A DNA stretch of 64,000 nucleotides from Paulinella micropora (GCA_019918135.1 WBZZ01005319.1:61001-125000); one strand, 5' to 3'; shown: positions 44,669 to 54,718, counted from the first letter of the stretch. Made by a program: numbers and translations. Notes: a model not told the origin generated them from the sequence alone.

Positions 44669-45130
44669 TTTTTCTGTATCCCCCTCGCTCAGGGTGAAAC
44701 TTGGGGAGCAGCGCTGAGATCGGGTTTGGGTTTGCGGGTCGGAGTATAAACAAAGGCAAAAAAAAAGCCGGATGTCAACTGCCGAGCCAGGGAGGGGGCG
44801 TGCGAAGGGAGGGGAAAAGGCGAGGTGCGGGGGCCCCGGGGGGGTGTGGGAGGGATAAGAGGTAAGGGAGAGGAAAGGGAGCAAATGCCAGGGCTTTTGG
44901 GTTGGGGGCGGGCGGAAAGGAAATGCAACAGACCCGCGGCAAAAATGATTTCTGTCTTGGTTAAGTAGGGGGGGGGGGGGGGGCGGCCTTTTTTTTTTTG
45001 GTTGGGGAACGGGAGGTGGGGGGGGGGGGGGGGGGGGGGGAGCGTAAGGGACAGACAGCAAAGAAAAGGGCCGCCCCCCCCCCCCCCCCTTCCCTTTCTC
45101 CCGAATTCGCGACCGGCCCCCCTCCCCGCC

Positions 45131-45182
<52 letters not shown>

Positions 45183-45543
45183 CTGCCCCCCCCCCCCCCC
45201 GCAAGCTCTTTTGGTAGGCAGGGAAAGAAACAAGGGAGGGAAAGAAACAAAAGAGGGAAAGAAATAGGGAGGGGGGGGGGCAATAGGCACAAGGAAGAGG
45301 AATTATTTGCGATATAACTGCTTTTTTCCCCTCCCATCCTCCCTCTTTCTTTTAATGTCCTTCTACCTGCCCCACCCCCCCCCCCCCCCCCTCCCCCTTC
45401 AAAGAATAATTTGACTTGAGTCCTTTCTTGGCAACCACCACAAACGAAAAAAAAATCTCCTCTTCTCCCCCCCCCCCCCCCTCCGTGCTCTTGTCCTCTC
45501 TTTTCTCTCTCCCCCCACGTTTTAGGGGAAGCAGACTACGTCG
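44550..45543. other. Microsatellite-rich gap
   Basis: Contains (CT)n at about 44612-44670 and 45129-45180, G runs (about 44970-44983, 45018-45041), C runs (about 45074-45089, 45186-45200, 45375-45392, 45466-45482) and purine-rich sequence. Frames here are low-complexity Arg/Glu, Pro or Ser/Leu products. No gene is supported. The CT tracts are of the same type as in the right part of the window. Confidence 0.6.
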
Positions 45544-46116
45544 ATGGCAAGCGCCACAGCGCGCCCCGGGCTCGTGGGCCACGGTAATGACCACCAGATA
45601 GAGCAACTGGCACGCCAGCTGGTAGTAGAGCTAAGAAAGCTTGAAGACAGCAATCGTGAACACAAACTTTTACTCAGTGATCTACAGAGGTTCCTGCAAA
45701 GCCCCTTGCAAGCCTCGCTCGAAGCTGGCTCGGACGAATCGGACGATGCCTGGGAGGACAGGTGCTGGCGAAGAAGAAAAAGGCGGTCGCCTTCTGCACA
45801 TGTCGACGAGAAGAGCCCTCCCACGGTGCCGATATGCCCACCGGGGCCCGTAGCCCCCGCGCCTCCTGCCCCCACGACGCCGGGGCTCCCCGAAGCGCCC
45901 GCAGGACCGTGGCGGGGGCCCCGGCGGTCAAACAGGCGATCTTCGGACAGCCGCGGGCGCTGCCACAGTCTGGTCGCGGCCGCCGGTCGCGGGCGCCGGC
46001 AGGACAAGCCTCGCCGCGTGGCTTGTTACCCCAGACCTTTCTGCGATTACGACAGGCCGCGCCACGACTGGCACACCAGCGCGCTTGCCCCGCCAGCCTA
46101 TAATCATCCGTACTAG
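45544..46116 (+). CDS. Basic Pro/Arg-rich protein, 190 aa, intact
   Basis: ATG 45544 (MASATARPGLVGHGNDHQIE) starts a whole frame. Residues 18-65 form a helix, probably a coiled coil (IEQLARQLVVELRKLEDSNR), followed by an acidic patch (GSDESDDAWED), a basic cluster (RRRKRRS), a Pro-rich spacer and a second Arg-rich region (RGPRRSNRRSSDSRGR). The end is aromatic and His/Pro-rich (RPRHDWHTS). Such a layout suits a nucleic-acid-binding or packaging protein, but no family is recognised. AATAAA lies at 46168-46173, about 50 bases after the stop, so its own poly(A) signal is plausible. Confidence 0.6.
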   Translation: MASATARPGLVGHGNDHQIEQLARQLVVELRKLEDSNREHKLLLSDLQRFLQSPLQASLEAGSDESDDAWEDRCWRRRKRRSPSAHVDEKSPPTVPICPPGPVAPAPPAPTTPGLPEAPAGPWRGPRRSNRRSSDSRGRCHSLVAAAGRGRRQDKPRRVACYPRPFCDYDRPRHDWHTSALAPPAYNHPY

Positions 46117-46212
46117 TTGACCACCCCCCCCCCCCCCCTCCATTTGTTTGCCTTTTGGGTTTTTTTAAATAAAAAGAAAAATGTCTGTCAGCACCTCAAT
46201 TTTTTTTTGTTG

Positions 46213-46722
46213 CTAACGGTCGTCGGCTCCCGTGGTTTTCACTACTGAAGCAAGTCTGGCCAGCGCCGCCCCGAGCTCCTCGGTCATACTGTCGCGCTGA
46301 ATCTCGCACAGCGCCAGCCTGGCTCTGAACACCAACGCCCGTGCGTTTTCACTGGTTTCACTAGGCTCGTGCAAGCAGCTAGCGAGGCTCAGAAGCTGAT
46401 GACAAATGGTAATTAGGCCCCGTAAGGCGTCGAGGCCCTGCCGGATCTGCGCTGACTTGTGGATAACACTAGCGTGTCCTTCTTGCGTCGCCAGACTTTC
46501 TATCATAGTCAAACAAAGCTTGCTTAGTTCTTCTGTCATGCTCGGGCTTTCGCCCACGGGCGCTCTTTCTGTACTACCGTCCTCGCCAGAGATTTCGGGG
46601 GCGTCTGCCTGAAAGGGGGCTGAGTGTTGCTGCTCGGGCGGGGGAGGGCTCTGATGGCGCCTCCTTTTGCGGCGGCCGGCCTCTTTAAGTCTAGCAGGGC
46701 CTTCGTGGTCGGCCTCCGACAT
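46213..46722 (-). CDS. Helical acidic protein with basic N terminus, about 170 aa, intact
   Basis: ATG 46722 (MSEADHEGPARLKEAGRRKR) opens a frame with an NLS-like RRKRRRH, a Pro/Gln/Ser-rich spacer and a helical domain (residues 62-165: MTEELSKLCLTMIESLATQE, LDALRGLITICHQLLSLASC). It converges on the gene at 45544-46116 with a gap of about 100 bases. The pairing of two small proteins with basic nuclear-type motifs and a helical part suggests related roles, but no homology is visible. Function unknown. Confidence 0.55.
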   Translation of the reverse strand: MSEADHEGPARLKEAGRRKRRRHQSPPPPEQQHSAPFQADAPEISGEDGSTERAPVGESPSMTEELSKLCLTMIESLATQEGHASVIHKSAQIRQGLDALRGLITICHQLLSLASCLHEPSETSENARALVFRARLALCEIQRDSMTEELGAALARLASVVKTTGADDR

Positions 46723-47216
46723 CTTCTGGCAGCACAAAAAAAAGAAGGCAAATGAAACAGAGGGACAAGGAGCACAAAAAACAAAACGGCCGGGCAACAC
46801 ACACGCACGCGGCAATTCTCCCCCTCCCCCCAGCCCTCTAATTCCCCGCCGCACAACAGCGCTTTCTTTTTTTTTTCTCTTGTGCTGTCGTGCGCCTCAA
46901 AATTCTTAGCCAGTGAAATTTATGTCCGCCGGTCTGGCTGCTTTCTCCCCCCCCCCCCCCCCCACCCTTCTCCACTGTTTTTTTTGTGTGTGAGTTTGGC
47001 TGTTTGCCCAGAAGGGGGGGGAAGTTTTTTTTATTATTAGTTTCCGCCGTCGCTCGAGGGGGGGAGAGAGAGGGGGGGAGAGAGAGGGAGGGAGGGGGGG
47101 GGGGAGGAGGGGAAGGTATTGGTTCTAAAGCCAAAGAAAGAGAGAGAAAGAGAGAGGGAGGGGGGTTGGGCAGGGGAAACGCCCAATCTACCCGCGCCCC
47201 CCCCCCCCCCCGCAAG

Positions 47217-47280
<64 letters not shown>

Positions 47281-47381
47281 CCGTTCAGCTTTCGCATTTG
47301 CGCGCGCCCCTTCCCCCCCTCCCTTCCCTCACCACCACCACCCAAAAAAAAAATGCGTGCGGCCCACGGGTAGGCGAAGGT
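46723..47381. other. Divergent gap with C runs and CT tract
   Basis: Contains C runs (about 46945-46963, 47200-47212, 47251-47279), (CT)n at 47217-47250 and GA-rich sequence at 47055-47160. The in-frame Gly/Arg or Pro/Ser frames are repeat products. The start at 47382 follows an A run and short leader. Confidence 0.55.
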
Positions 47382-48509
47382 ATGGCGCGCGGCCTTCTCG
47401 CGGCCCTGGACTTACTGCAACAAAACGGTTGCGACAGTCAGGCGGTCCTGATCTGCCGGTTCACCGACGCACGCGCGCTAGAGACACAGCTGCTGCTGGC
47501 CTCGGCGGCCCTGTGCTTCGCAGAATGGGTGGTGTTCAAGCCGCTGCACATAGTGCGCCATAACAGTGAGACCTACCTGACGGCGCGAAAGCTGCGCCGC
47601 GCGGCCGTCCCCGGGACGCTTCGAACACTGGATCGCTACCTGCAGTCGCCGCGCGCAGCCTCGCTGCTGGACGCCCTCCCGCTAACCGCAGTGTGGCTCT
47701 TCAGTGAAAACCTCGCTACTTACGTCAGAGTAAATTTCGGCCACGCGACAGCCGAGAGCAACTGGCAGTGTCAGTTGCTCAAGATGGCACTGGAGCGCTA
47801 TCGGCGCCCACCGGTCGACCCGCTCGAACAACTATCAGCACAGGCGCTGAGCGACCAGGGGTACTGGTGCAGGCTCACTGTCCTTGCCTTGCAAGCGCTG
47901 CGCGGAAAAAACATCTGGGGGTGCGCCGCGCAACCTGGGCGTGTGCAGGTGGATCAGCGACTATTTGCGATCTCTGACCGTTGGCCGGAGCGGTGTCGTG
48001 ACATTGGCACTGCCCGGCGCGTTTAGCAGCGGCCGCGCGGGTTTGGTCTGGGCCGCGGGTCGTACTGGCTGCCGGCCGACAACCTCCGGTCGGGCGCGTG
48101 GCCCGCCGGGGTTGACCCCGACACAAATATCAAGTGCCAGTGGCTCAAACGCCTGCTGGCCGAACTGCCCGCACGCGACAGGCTGCTAGAGGCGTTGTGC
48201 CACGGTTCTCAGCCGCTGCGGGACCTCCTCCTGCCCTCCGGCGCCATGCTCGTAGTGTGGCGTTCCGTTGACAGCCTCTGGGTGCTCGACGTGCTCCATT
48301 GGCGGTTGTCGGCGGCCCGGCTGTCAACCACACACGCCCGGCGCCTAGAGTTCATAGCCGAAGTTCTGCCGGTCCTGGCGCAGCCGGGCGCGCTAGTAGT
48401 GGCCCCGGCCACCGGTGACGGACTGTTCAGGCTCTCGCTGCCCTTGCGCGCCGGCGCTGAGACGATGGCACAAGAGTGGTGCCCCGCTGACGGTCTAGAA
48501 ACAGTCTAG
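47382..48509 (+). pseudogene. Hypothetical protein, about 375 aa, nearly whole
   Basis: From ATG 47382 (MARGLLAALDLLQQNGCDSQ) the trace reaches a stop at 48509. It is a globular protein rich in Leu, Arg and Trp with helical segments (ETQLLLASAALCFAEWVVF, LQLLK-type) and strand-like ends (GAMLVVWRSVDSLWVLDVLH, PGALVVAPATGDGLFRLSL). There are about one or two interruptions near the middle. No family was recognised; overall composition resembles 26540-27626 and 42762-44549, which may reflect shared viral codon bias rather than homology. Its stop is followed within 30 bases by a 56-base A run. Confidence 0.45.
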
Positions 48510-48533
48510 GAACCGCAGAGTTTTCTTTTCCTC

Positions 48534-48536
<3 letters not shown>

Positions 48537-48592
<56 letters not shown>
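48537..48592. repeat. Poly(A) tract, 56 bases
   Basis: Uninterrupted A run beginning 28 bases after the stop of the preceding gene. No AATAAA lies between. It may be a microsatellite or the trace of a retroposed transcript. Confidence 0.95.
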
Positions 48593-48594
<2 letters not shown>

Positions 48595-48705
48595 AAAGGC
48601 ACAGTTGGTTCTTTTACGCAAAGCCTAGCGCCAAATGTTTGACAAAAAACTAGATTGATTTTTAATAATGTTTGAAGACTATCAAAGCTTGGGCCCCGAC
48701 CACTA

Positions 48706-48897
48706 TTAATACATTTCCTGGTGGTAAACGCAAGTCCAGACCATTTTCCCGAGCAAGATGTCTTGCCTACAACCGCATTCGAAATCAATCGTCCGTCCCG
48801 CTCGCAGGCTGAACTTCTGGTATTCTAGGTCTGGGAACAGGCGCTGGCTTTGGCAGCTTCGTTTCTCCATTCGGCAATTGTGCGACCCTGCAATCAC
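48706..48897 (-). CDS. Possible small Cys-containing protein, 63 aa
   Basis: The frame opens at 48897 (MIAGSHNCRMEKRSCQSQRL) and ends at 48706. The C-terminal half (FECGCRQDILLGKMVWTCVY) has spaced Cys and aromatic residues and looks protein-like rather than repetitive. It could be a small gene or an exon. No family was recognised. Confidence 0.3.
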   Translation of the reverse strand: MIAGSHNCRMEKRSCQSQRLFPDLEYQKFSLRAGRTIDFECGCRQDILLGKMVWTCVYHQEMY

Positions 48898-49599
48898 AAA
48901 AAAAAAAAAAAAAAAAAATCAGAACAAAAAGAGGGAGACGATTTCAGACGAGAGAGAAGAATTTGGAGGAAATGGAGAGTGGGGAAGGGATGGAGAGGGA
49001 GGTGGAAGTCGACGGTGCATCGACATCCACCTCCCTTCTCCCTCCCTTACTCCAGACCGAGTCCTCCCCCGCCCTACTTTTGTATCGATCGGGAGACTAG
49101 CAAGCGGCGGAGAATAGCTATAGGGGGGGGGGGGATTGTTTTTTTTTTGTTTTGGCTCAGTGGTTTCGATGGGAGAAGGGGGGGGGGCAGGGGATTTTTT
49201 TTTCTTCTTTTTTTTCCTTTTTTTTTTGTTGTTGTTGTTGCTCGGGTGGGGTGTGGGAAGGGGGTATGGTATAGATGAAGCAAGAAATTGCACTCCCACC
49301 AGAGCACAGAATTGGTAGAGAGGGGGGGGGGGGGGGGCGGGCACCGCTTTTAGGCTCTTTTCGCCCCCCCCCCCCCCCTCCCCTCGCTTCCTTCCCCACC
49401 AAAAAAAAAGACGAGACCTTTTCTTTGTTAGCGAAAGGCGTTTCTTTCTTCTGCGCTCATTGGATAGTCGCACGTGCTGGCCAGCAGGGCCAAAGCCATT
49501 CACAATGGTGTTTGGTCCGCCAGACGTTTGTCCAGGGCACAAAAAGCGTCAGTGCTTATGTTCATGCCGCCTGACACAAATGCAACAGGGAAAAATGTA

Positions 49600-49635
<36 letters not shown>

Positions 49636-50032
49636 CGAATGGACAACAGCGCAGCATCTGTGCCAGTCGATTTTTTTATTTACATTTCTTGCCCTCGTCT
49701 GTCCGCCCCATGATAGCAACAAATTGCCAACCACCCCCCCCAGAACGTCCGCGGACCACAAAAGGACAACACAAAAAAAGGGTGGAGGGGGGGGGGGCTG
49801 ACAGAAACGCGAAGCTGTAAGGAGAGGGGGGAGGGGGGGGGGGGGGGGGGGGCGCGGTCCCGGTTTCTTTTTGTGTGTGAATGGCGCGGGAGAGAGAGGG
49901 GGGGGGGGGCCAGCCGGTGCAAAAAAAAGGGGAGAGACAGAGAAAAGAAAAGGAGCGCAGAAGCCCTGCCCTATTTCTCTGCCTCTACTGTTCTCTACGA
50001 GAAGTCGTCCCGCCGCTGCTGAACCTTGTTCA
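48898..50032. other. Gap of homopolymers and microsatellites
   Basis: Holds an A run (48897-48917), G runs (about 49122-49133, 49321-49337, 49826-49851), a C run (about 49364-49378), a T-rich stretch (49195-49230) and a (TA)n tract at about 49602-49631. A short mixed-composition piece at 49430-49560 carries no supported frame. The gap ends at the kelch gene start. Confidence 0.5.
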
Positions 50033-51374
50033 ATGCAGACCAGAAAGAAAAGAAGGCTGGCTCAAACCTTAGTATGGTCTAGTCGCGGGCTCGACAACGA
50101 TCGCGCGGACAATACGGCGGCCGCTGAGCCGGTTGTGAACAAGCCCGCCGTAGAGCTGTACCAGACCCTGTTGGACACGGTGTCGAAGCTACAGTTGCTG
50201 CAGAACGGCCGCTTCGGGGACGGGTTGGCCGACGAATCAACTACGTTCCTTCTGGAACGAAGGCCTTCGGCCGACGGCTTGACGCTCGGGCTGGTAGGCA
50301 CGCGCACCAAGTGGCAAGAATTGCCCCGAGCCATCGAGGAGGCCCAGCAGCAGCTGCTATCCACGATCGACAAGCGCAGGCAAGGCATGGAAGCCCTGGA
50401 GGCCAAGAGCGCGGCGCTGTGCCTGCGCATGGAACAGAGATCCAATGCAGAGCAAAAAGAGCTCAGCGACGAACTCTACTGCGTCCGCCAAATGATCGGC
50501 AAGCACAAGGCGGAGCTGCAAGAACTGTGGGACCTGGAGACGCTGGAAATAGAGGCCGGCGTAGAACGCGAAAACTATCTCGTAGAGCTCTCCGTTGTGC
50601 GCTCTTTTTCGAGCTCGAGGGAAAAGACGCGAGTGTCGGCCCGGGGCAGTTGTCTGTACGTGTTTGGCGGCTCCAGCATGACCGGCGCGACTTTCCGCCC
50701 AGGCCTGGGCCACACGTTCTGCTACGACGCCAAGCAAAACCGCTGGACACGACGCGACGAGCTTCGCAGGCCCCGCAGTCACCACGCGGGCACCGGCGTG
50801 GGCACGTATTTGTACGCATCGGGGGAGTCGACGGCGGGCGCAGCTTGAAAGACGTCGAGCGCCTAGACATCTCCCGACCGAACGCGAAGTGGGAGCAACT
50901 GCCGGCGCTGGCGCAGCCCTGCTTCGGCGCCCTGGCCTTGGCGCTCGACAACAACATCTTTCTGCTCGGCGGCTCGGGCGACACCCAGAATCTGGCACGC
51001 GTCGCGGTCTTTGACACGACTACCGAGGTCTGGTCCGAGTCGCCGCCTATGTCCCTGGCCCGACAGTTTGCAGGCGGCGGGGTGCTGGGGGGCCAGCTGT
51101 ATGTCTTTGGTGGCAGGAGCAACCGGAACGAAGCCCTGGCCTGCGCGGAACGGTGCAGCCCCGGGGCCCTTGGTCCGCGATCGCGCGCTTGAGGGTCGCG
51201 AGGTGGGGTTGCTCAGCGGCCGTGCTGAACAACAGGTTGTACGCCATTGGCGGCCTGAACAATCTAAACCACGCACTAGCGGTGGTCGAGCGCTATGACC
51301 CTGCCCTGAACGTCTGGGAGGAAGTCGCGCCGCTGCACCACCACAAACCGTGCGCTCACCGCTTGGCGGAGTGA
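50033..51374 (+). pseudogene. Coiled-coil/kelch-repeat protein (viral fossil)
   Basis: ATG 50033 (MQTRKKRRLAQTLVWSSRGL) starts a basic N terminus. A helical, probably coiled-coil region follows (about 50330-50590: EALEAKSAALCLRMEQR, KHKAELQELWDLETLEIEAG). Then come at least four kelch blades: SCLYVFGGSSMTG, NIFLLGGSGDTQN, QLYVFGGRSNRNE and RLYAIGGLNNLNH, each followed by a W-containing strand such as NRWTRRDEL, EVWSESPPM and NVWEEVAPL. Kelch propellers usually bind protein partners, often as Cullin-3 adaptors; no BTB domain is present here, so the coiled coil may provide oligomerisation. About two interruptions are seen. The 3-prime end abuts the convergent primase fragment within a few bases. 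Confidence 0.7.
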
Positions 51375-51375
51375 G

Positions 51376-52056
51376 GGAAGGGAGGGACCATTCCAAATCG
51401 AAATACAGGGCACAGTTCCGCCCCGGGCGGATCAGCACGTAGTGGGTCCGTTCGTTCGTTGGCAATTGCTGGTAATACTGGAAAACAACAGTTGCATCTT
51501 GGCAAGAGCTGAATAAATGGCTGTCACCCTCTCTACCACTCCGCGCCAGCGGGGCAAGCATCTTGAAAAAAAAGCTGTGCCCGAGCTCGTCGCCCCTGGT
51601 AAAAGCGGCCGTCATGCCGCCCCTGCCGCTGTAAAAAACTAGGTCATGCCGTCGTTGGCCAGGTGCACGACCAAACAGGCGCAAGGCCTTCTTGATCAGT
51701 TCGAGGCTGCCGATGGTGACGACGACAGTCCCACCGGGCTTGAGTTTCGCTAATTCCCTCCCGCGACGAGCCCCTGCTGCATCCCGGATGTTGGTATCCT
51801 CTTCTGTTTCGGCGTCGCGAAGGTCTGCAGCCTCTTGACTGCCAGCGCTAAGGCCCACCGGGCCACGATCTGCCGAGACACAAGAGGATACTTCTGCTGC
51901 CTCTTGGCTGCCTGCGCTAAGGCCCTCCGGGACACGGCCTGCCGAGACACAAGAGAACACTGCTGCGTCTGCATTAGCGTCTTCCAGGTCCTGTGCGCGC
52001 AGTCTACGTCGTTTCCTTGGGGCCAGCGGGCATTCTTCCTCGTCGCTTTCTTTCAT
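51376..52056 (-). pseudogene. N-terminal fragment of a PrimPol-like archaeo-eukaryotic primase (viral fossil)
   Basis: ATG 52056 (MKESDEEECPLAPRKRRRLR) begins an acidic, basic-patch leader containing an imperfect internal repeat (SCVSAGRVPEGLSAGSQEAA and SCVSADRGPVGLSAGSQEAA). The body (about 51800-51375) has VVFQYYQQLPTNERTHYVLI and NCALYFDLEW. The last is the metal-binding LYFDLE motif of PrimPol/AEP primases, reached after the usual N-terminal module. The rest of the catalytic domain is absent: the trace stops where the convergent kelch gene begins. Together with the zinc-motif helicase at 21615-24269 it indicates a viral primase-helicase pair. Incomplete. Confidence 0.6.
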
Positions 52057-52136
52057 GGCGGCCGACGTCTTATTTCTGTACAGTACAAAAATAGCTAGTA
52101 TTGCACATACTCATTCGCAAAGATACAGAAAACCCA

Positions 52137-52293
52137 AAACAAGAAGAAAATGAAGATGAAGATGAAGAAGATGATGATTATGAAGTAGTAGTAGTAGTAG
52201 AAGAAGAAGAAGAAGAAAAAGAAGAAAGAAGAGAGAAGAAGGAGAAGAAGAACGAAGAACGAAGAAGAAGAAGAAGAAGAACAAGAAGAAGAA

Positions 52294-52340
<47 letters not shown>

Positions 52341-52745
52341 AAGAAGAAAGAAGAAAGAAGAGAGAAGGAGAAAAAGAACGAAGAACGAAGAAGAAGAAGA
52401 AAAAGAAGAAGAAGAAGAAGAAGAAGAAGAAAGAAGAAAGAAGAAAGAAGAAAGAAGAGAGAAGAGAGAAGAGAGAAGAAGAAGAAGAAGAAGAAGAAGA
52501 AGAAGAAGGAGGAGGAGGAGGAGGAGAAGAAGAAGAAGAAGAAGAAAAAGAAGAAGAAAGAAGAAAGAAGAGAACGAAAAACGAAAAAAGAAGAAGAAGA
52601 AGAAGAAGTAGAAAAAGAAGAAAAAGAAGAGAAGAAGAAGAGGAAGAAGAAGAGGAAGAAGAGAAAGAAGAGAAAGAAGAAGAGAAAGAAGATGACAATC
52701 AAGCAAGAGAGAGAGAGAAAGAGAGTGAGAGAGAGCGCCGCCTGG
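52137..52745. repeat. GAA/AAG-rich purine tract, about 600 bp
   Basis: Nearly pure purine on the plus strand, dominated by GAA and AAGA units with rare C. All frames across it (poly-Glu/Lys, poly-Ser, poly-Leu) are repeat products. Such mirror-like purine tracts can form triplex DNA. Confidence 0.95.
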
Positions 52746-52892
52746 CGCATGCACCAGGAGGGTAGCCCGACGCCCGCGTCGGACGCGTATTATATAGCTA
52801 GACAAGGACGCGGGGGAGGGGGGAAGGGGGAGGGGGGGGGGGGGGGGAAAGCCGAGGTAGCGTTGTAGCTGGCTGCTGCCTGTGAGTACCAC

Positions 52893-54330
52893 CACCCCTG
52901 CCAGACAGTGGTGGCACCCCAGACGGCTGGTGGCACCACAGACTGGCTGGTGGCACCCCGGACTGGTTGGTGGCACCCCAGATGGGGCTGGCGCGTACTG
53001 CTTAGCTAGACTGGGTTGTGTTTATAAGAAAACCAAACACCTGCCAGACAGTACGTGCCAGACAGTGGTGGTATCCCAGACGGCTGGTGGCACCACAGAC
53101 TGGCTGGTGGCACCCCGGACTGGTTGGTGGCACCCCAGACGGGGCTGGCGCGTACTGCTTAGCTAGACTGGGTTGTGTCTATAAGAAAAACCAAACACCT
53201 GCCAGAAAGTACGTGCCAGACAGTGGTGGTACCCCAGACGGCTGGTGGCACCACAGACTGGCTGGTGGCACCCCGGACTGGTTGGTGGCACCCCGGACGG
53301 GGCTGGCGCGTACTGCTTAGCTAGACTGGGTTGTGTCTATAAGAAAAACCAAACACCTGCCAGACAGTACGTGCAGACAGTGGTGGTACCCCAGACGGCT
53401 GGTGGCACCACAGACTGGCTGGTGGCACCACAGACTGGCTGGTGGCACCCCGGACTGGTTGGTGGCACCCCGGACGGGGCTGGCGCGTACTGCTTTGCTA
53501 GACTGGGTTGTGTCTATAAGAAAACCAAACACCTGCCAGACAGTACGTGCCAGACAGTGGTGGCACCCCGGACGTGGCTGGCGCGTACTGCTTAGCTAGA
53601 CTGGGTTGTATCTATAAGAAAACCAAACACCTGCCAGACAGTACGTACCAGACAGTGGTGGCACCCCGGACGGGGCTGGCGCGTACTGCTTAGCCAGACT
53701 GGGTTGTGTCTATAAGAAAAACCAAACACCTGCCAGACAGTACGTGCCAGACAGTGGTGGCACCCCGGACGGGGCTGGCGCGTACTGCTTAGCTAGACTG
53801 GGTTGTGTCTATAAGGAAACCAGACACCTGCCAGACAGTACATGCCAGGTGTGGCTGGTGGCACCCCGGACGGGGCTGGCGCGTACTGCTTAGCTAGACT
53901 GGGTTGTGTCTATAAGACGGGAACCAGACCCCTGCCATACATTACGTGCCAGGTGTGGCTGGTGGCACCCCGGAAGGGGCTGGCGCGTACTGCTTAGCTA
54001 GCATGGGTTGTGTCTATAAGACGGGAACCAGACCCCTGCCAGACAGTACGTGCCAGGTGTGGCTGGTGGCACCCCATACGGGCTGGTGGCACCCCGCACG
54101 GGCTGGTGGCACCTCGGACTGGCTGATGGCACCCCGGACGGGGCTGGCGCGTACTGTTTAGCTAGCATTGGTTGTGTCTATAAGACGGGAACCAGACCCC
54201 TGCCATACAGTACGTGCCAGGTGTGGCTGGTGGCACCCCGGACGGGGCTGGTGGTAACCCAGACGGGCTGGTGGCATGCAACCCAGACGGGCTGGTTGCA
54301 TCCCAGACGGCTGGTGGCACTACATGCTGC
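52893..54330. repeat. Minisatellite array, basic unit about 98 bp, ten copies
   Basis: GGCGCGTACTG recurs at about 52990, 53145, 53304, 53484, 53579, 53677, 53776, 53876, 53985 and 54145. The unit contains GGCGCGTACTGCTTAGCTAG, TTGTGTCTATAAG and CCTGCCAGACAGTACGTGCC; longer units (155-180 bp) carry extra copies of a 20-bp GCTGGTGGCACC-type subrepeat. Later units diverge (GACGGGAACCAGACC variants). The continuous frames are a consequence of the repeat and not genes. Confidence 0.95.
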
Positions 54331-54616
54331 ACTTCTACCAACACTGCAGATGCACACCCAACCGACTCTGGCGACGAATGCATGCACAATCCTCACCAAC
54401 ACACACACGCCCCTGCCGAACAACATCTACCAGGGTTGGGGGCCATAGGCACGCACCCGCGACTATGCGCCAGTACGTACGTGCATACATACAATGATAC
54501 AAACATACGTACATACATACATACATATTTTTATACATCCTTATACATACTCATGCATACATGCATACGTACGTACGTACGCACGTACATGCGTACATAC
54601 ATACATCCATACACAC
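54331..54616. other. Microsatellite-like tail of the array
   Basis: Mixed sequence followed by degenerate TACA/TACG tetranucleotide repeats (about 54476-54612). Nothing else is seen. Confidence 0.6.
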
Positions 54617-54662
54617 CGCTACAGCCCTCCGCACCTTGGGCACGATGGATTTGCAACTTTGT

Positions 54663-54718
<56 letters not shown>

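Noticed and set aside
44550-44759. N-terminal extension of the gene at 42762-44549 with a long Arg-Glu repeat
   Set aside because: It is the product of the (CT)n tract; the first non-repetitive ATG at 44549 is preferred.
1-52056. Endogenous nimavirus or nudivirus
   Set aside because: An RPB1-type polymerase subunit with D5-like helicase and F-box family does not fit the known gene content of nimaviruses or nudiviruses, and no per os infectivity factor-like gene was recognised.
52095-52976. Long minus-strand frame of about 290 codons, almost all Ser, Leu and Phe, and plus-strand Glu/Lys/Arg frames over the same bases
   Set aside because: They are translations of the GAA-rich microsatellite; no protein-like composition.
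52893-54330. Several 70-130-codon frames with a GGTPDG-type peptide repeat
   Set aside because: They follow the minisatellite and shift frame from unit to unit; no start or regulatory context.
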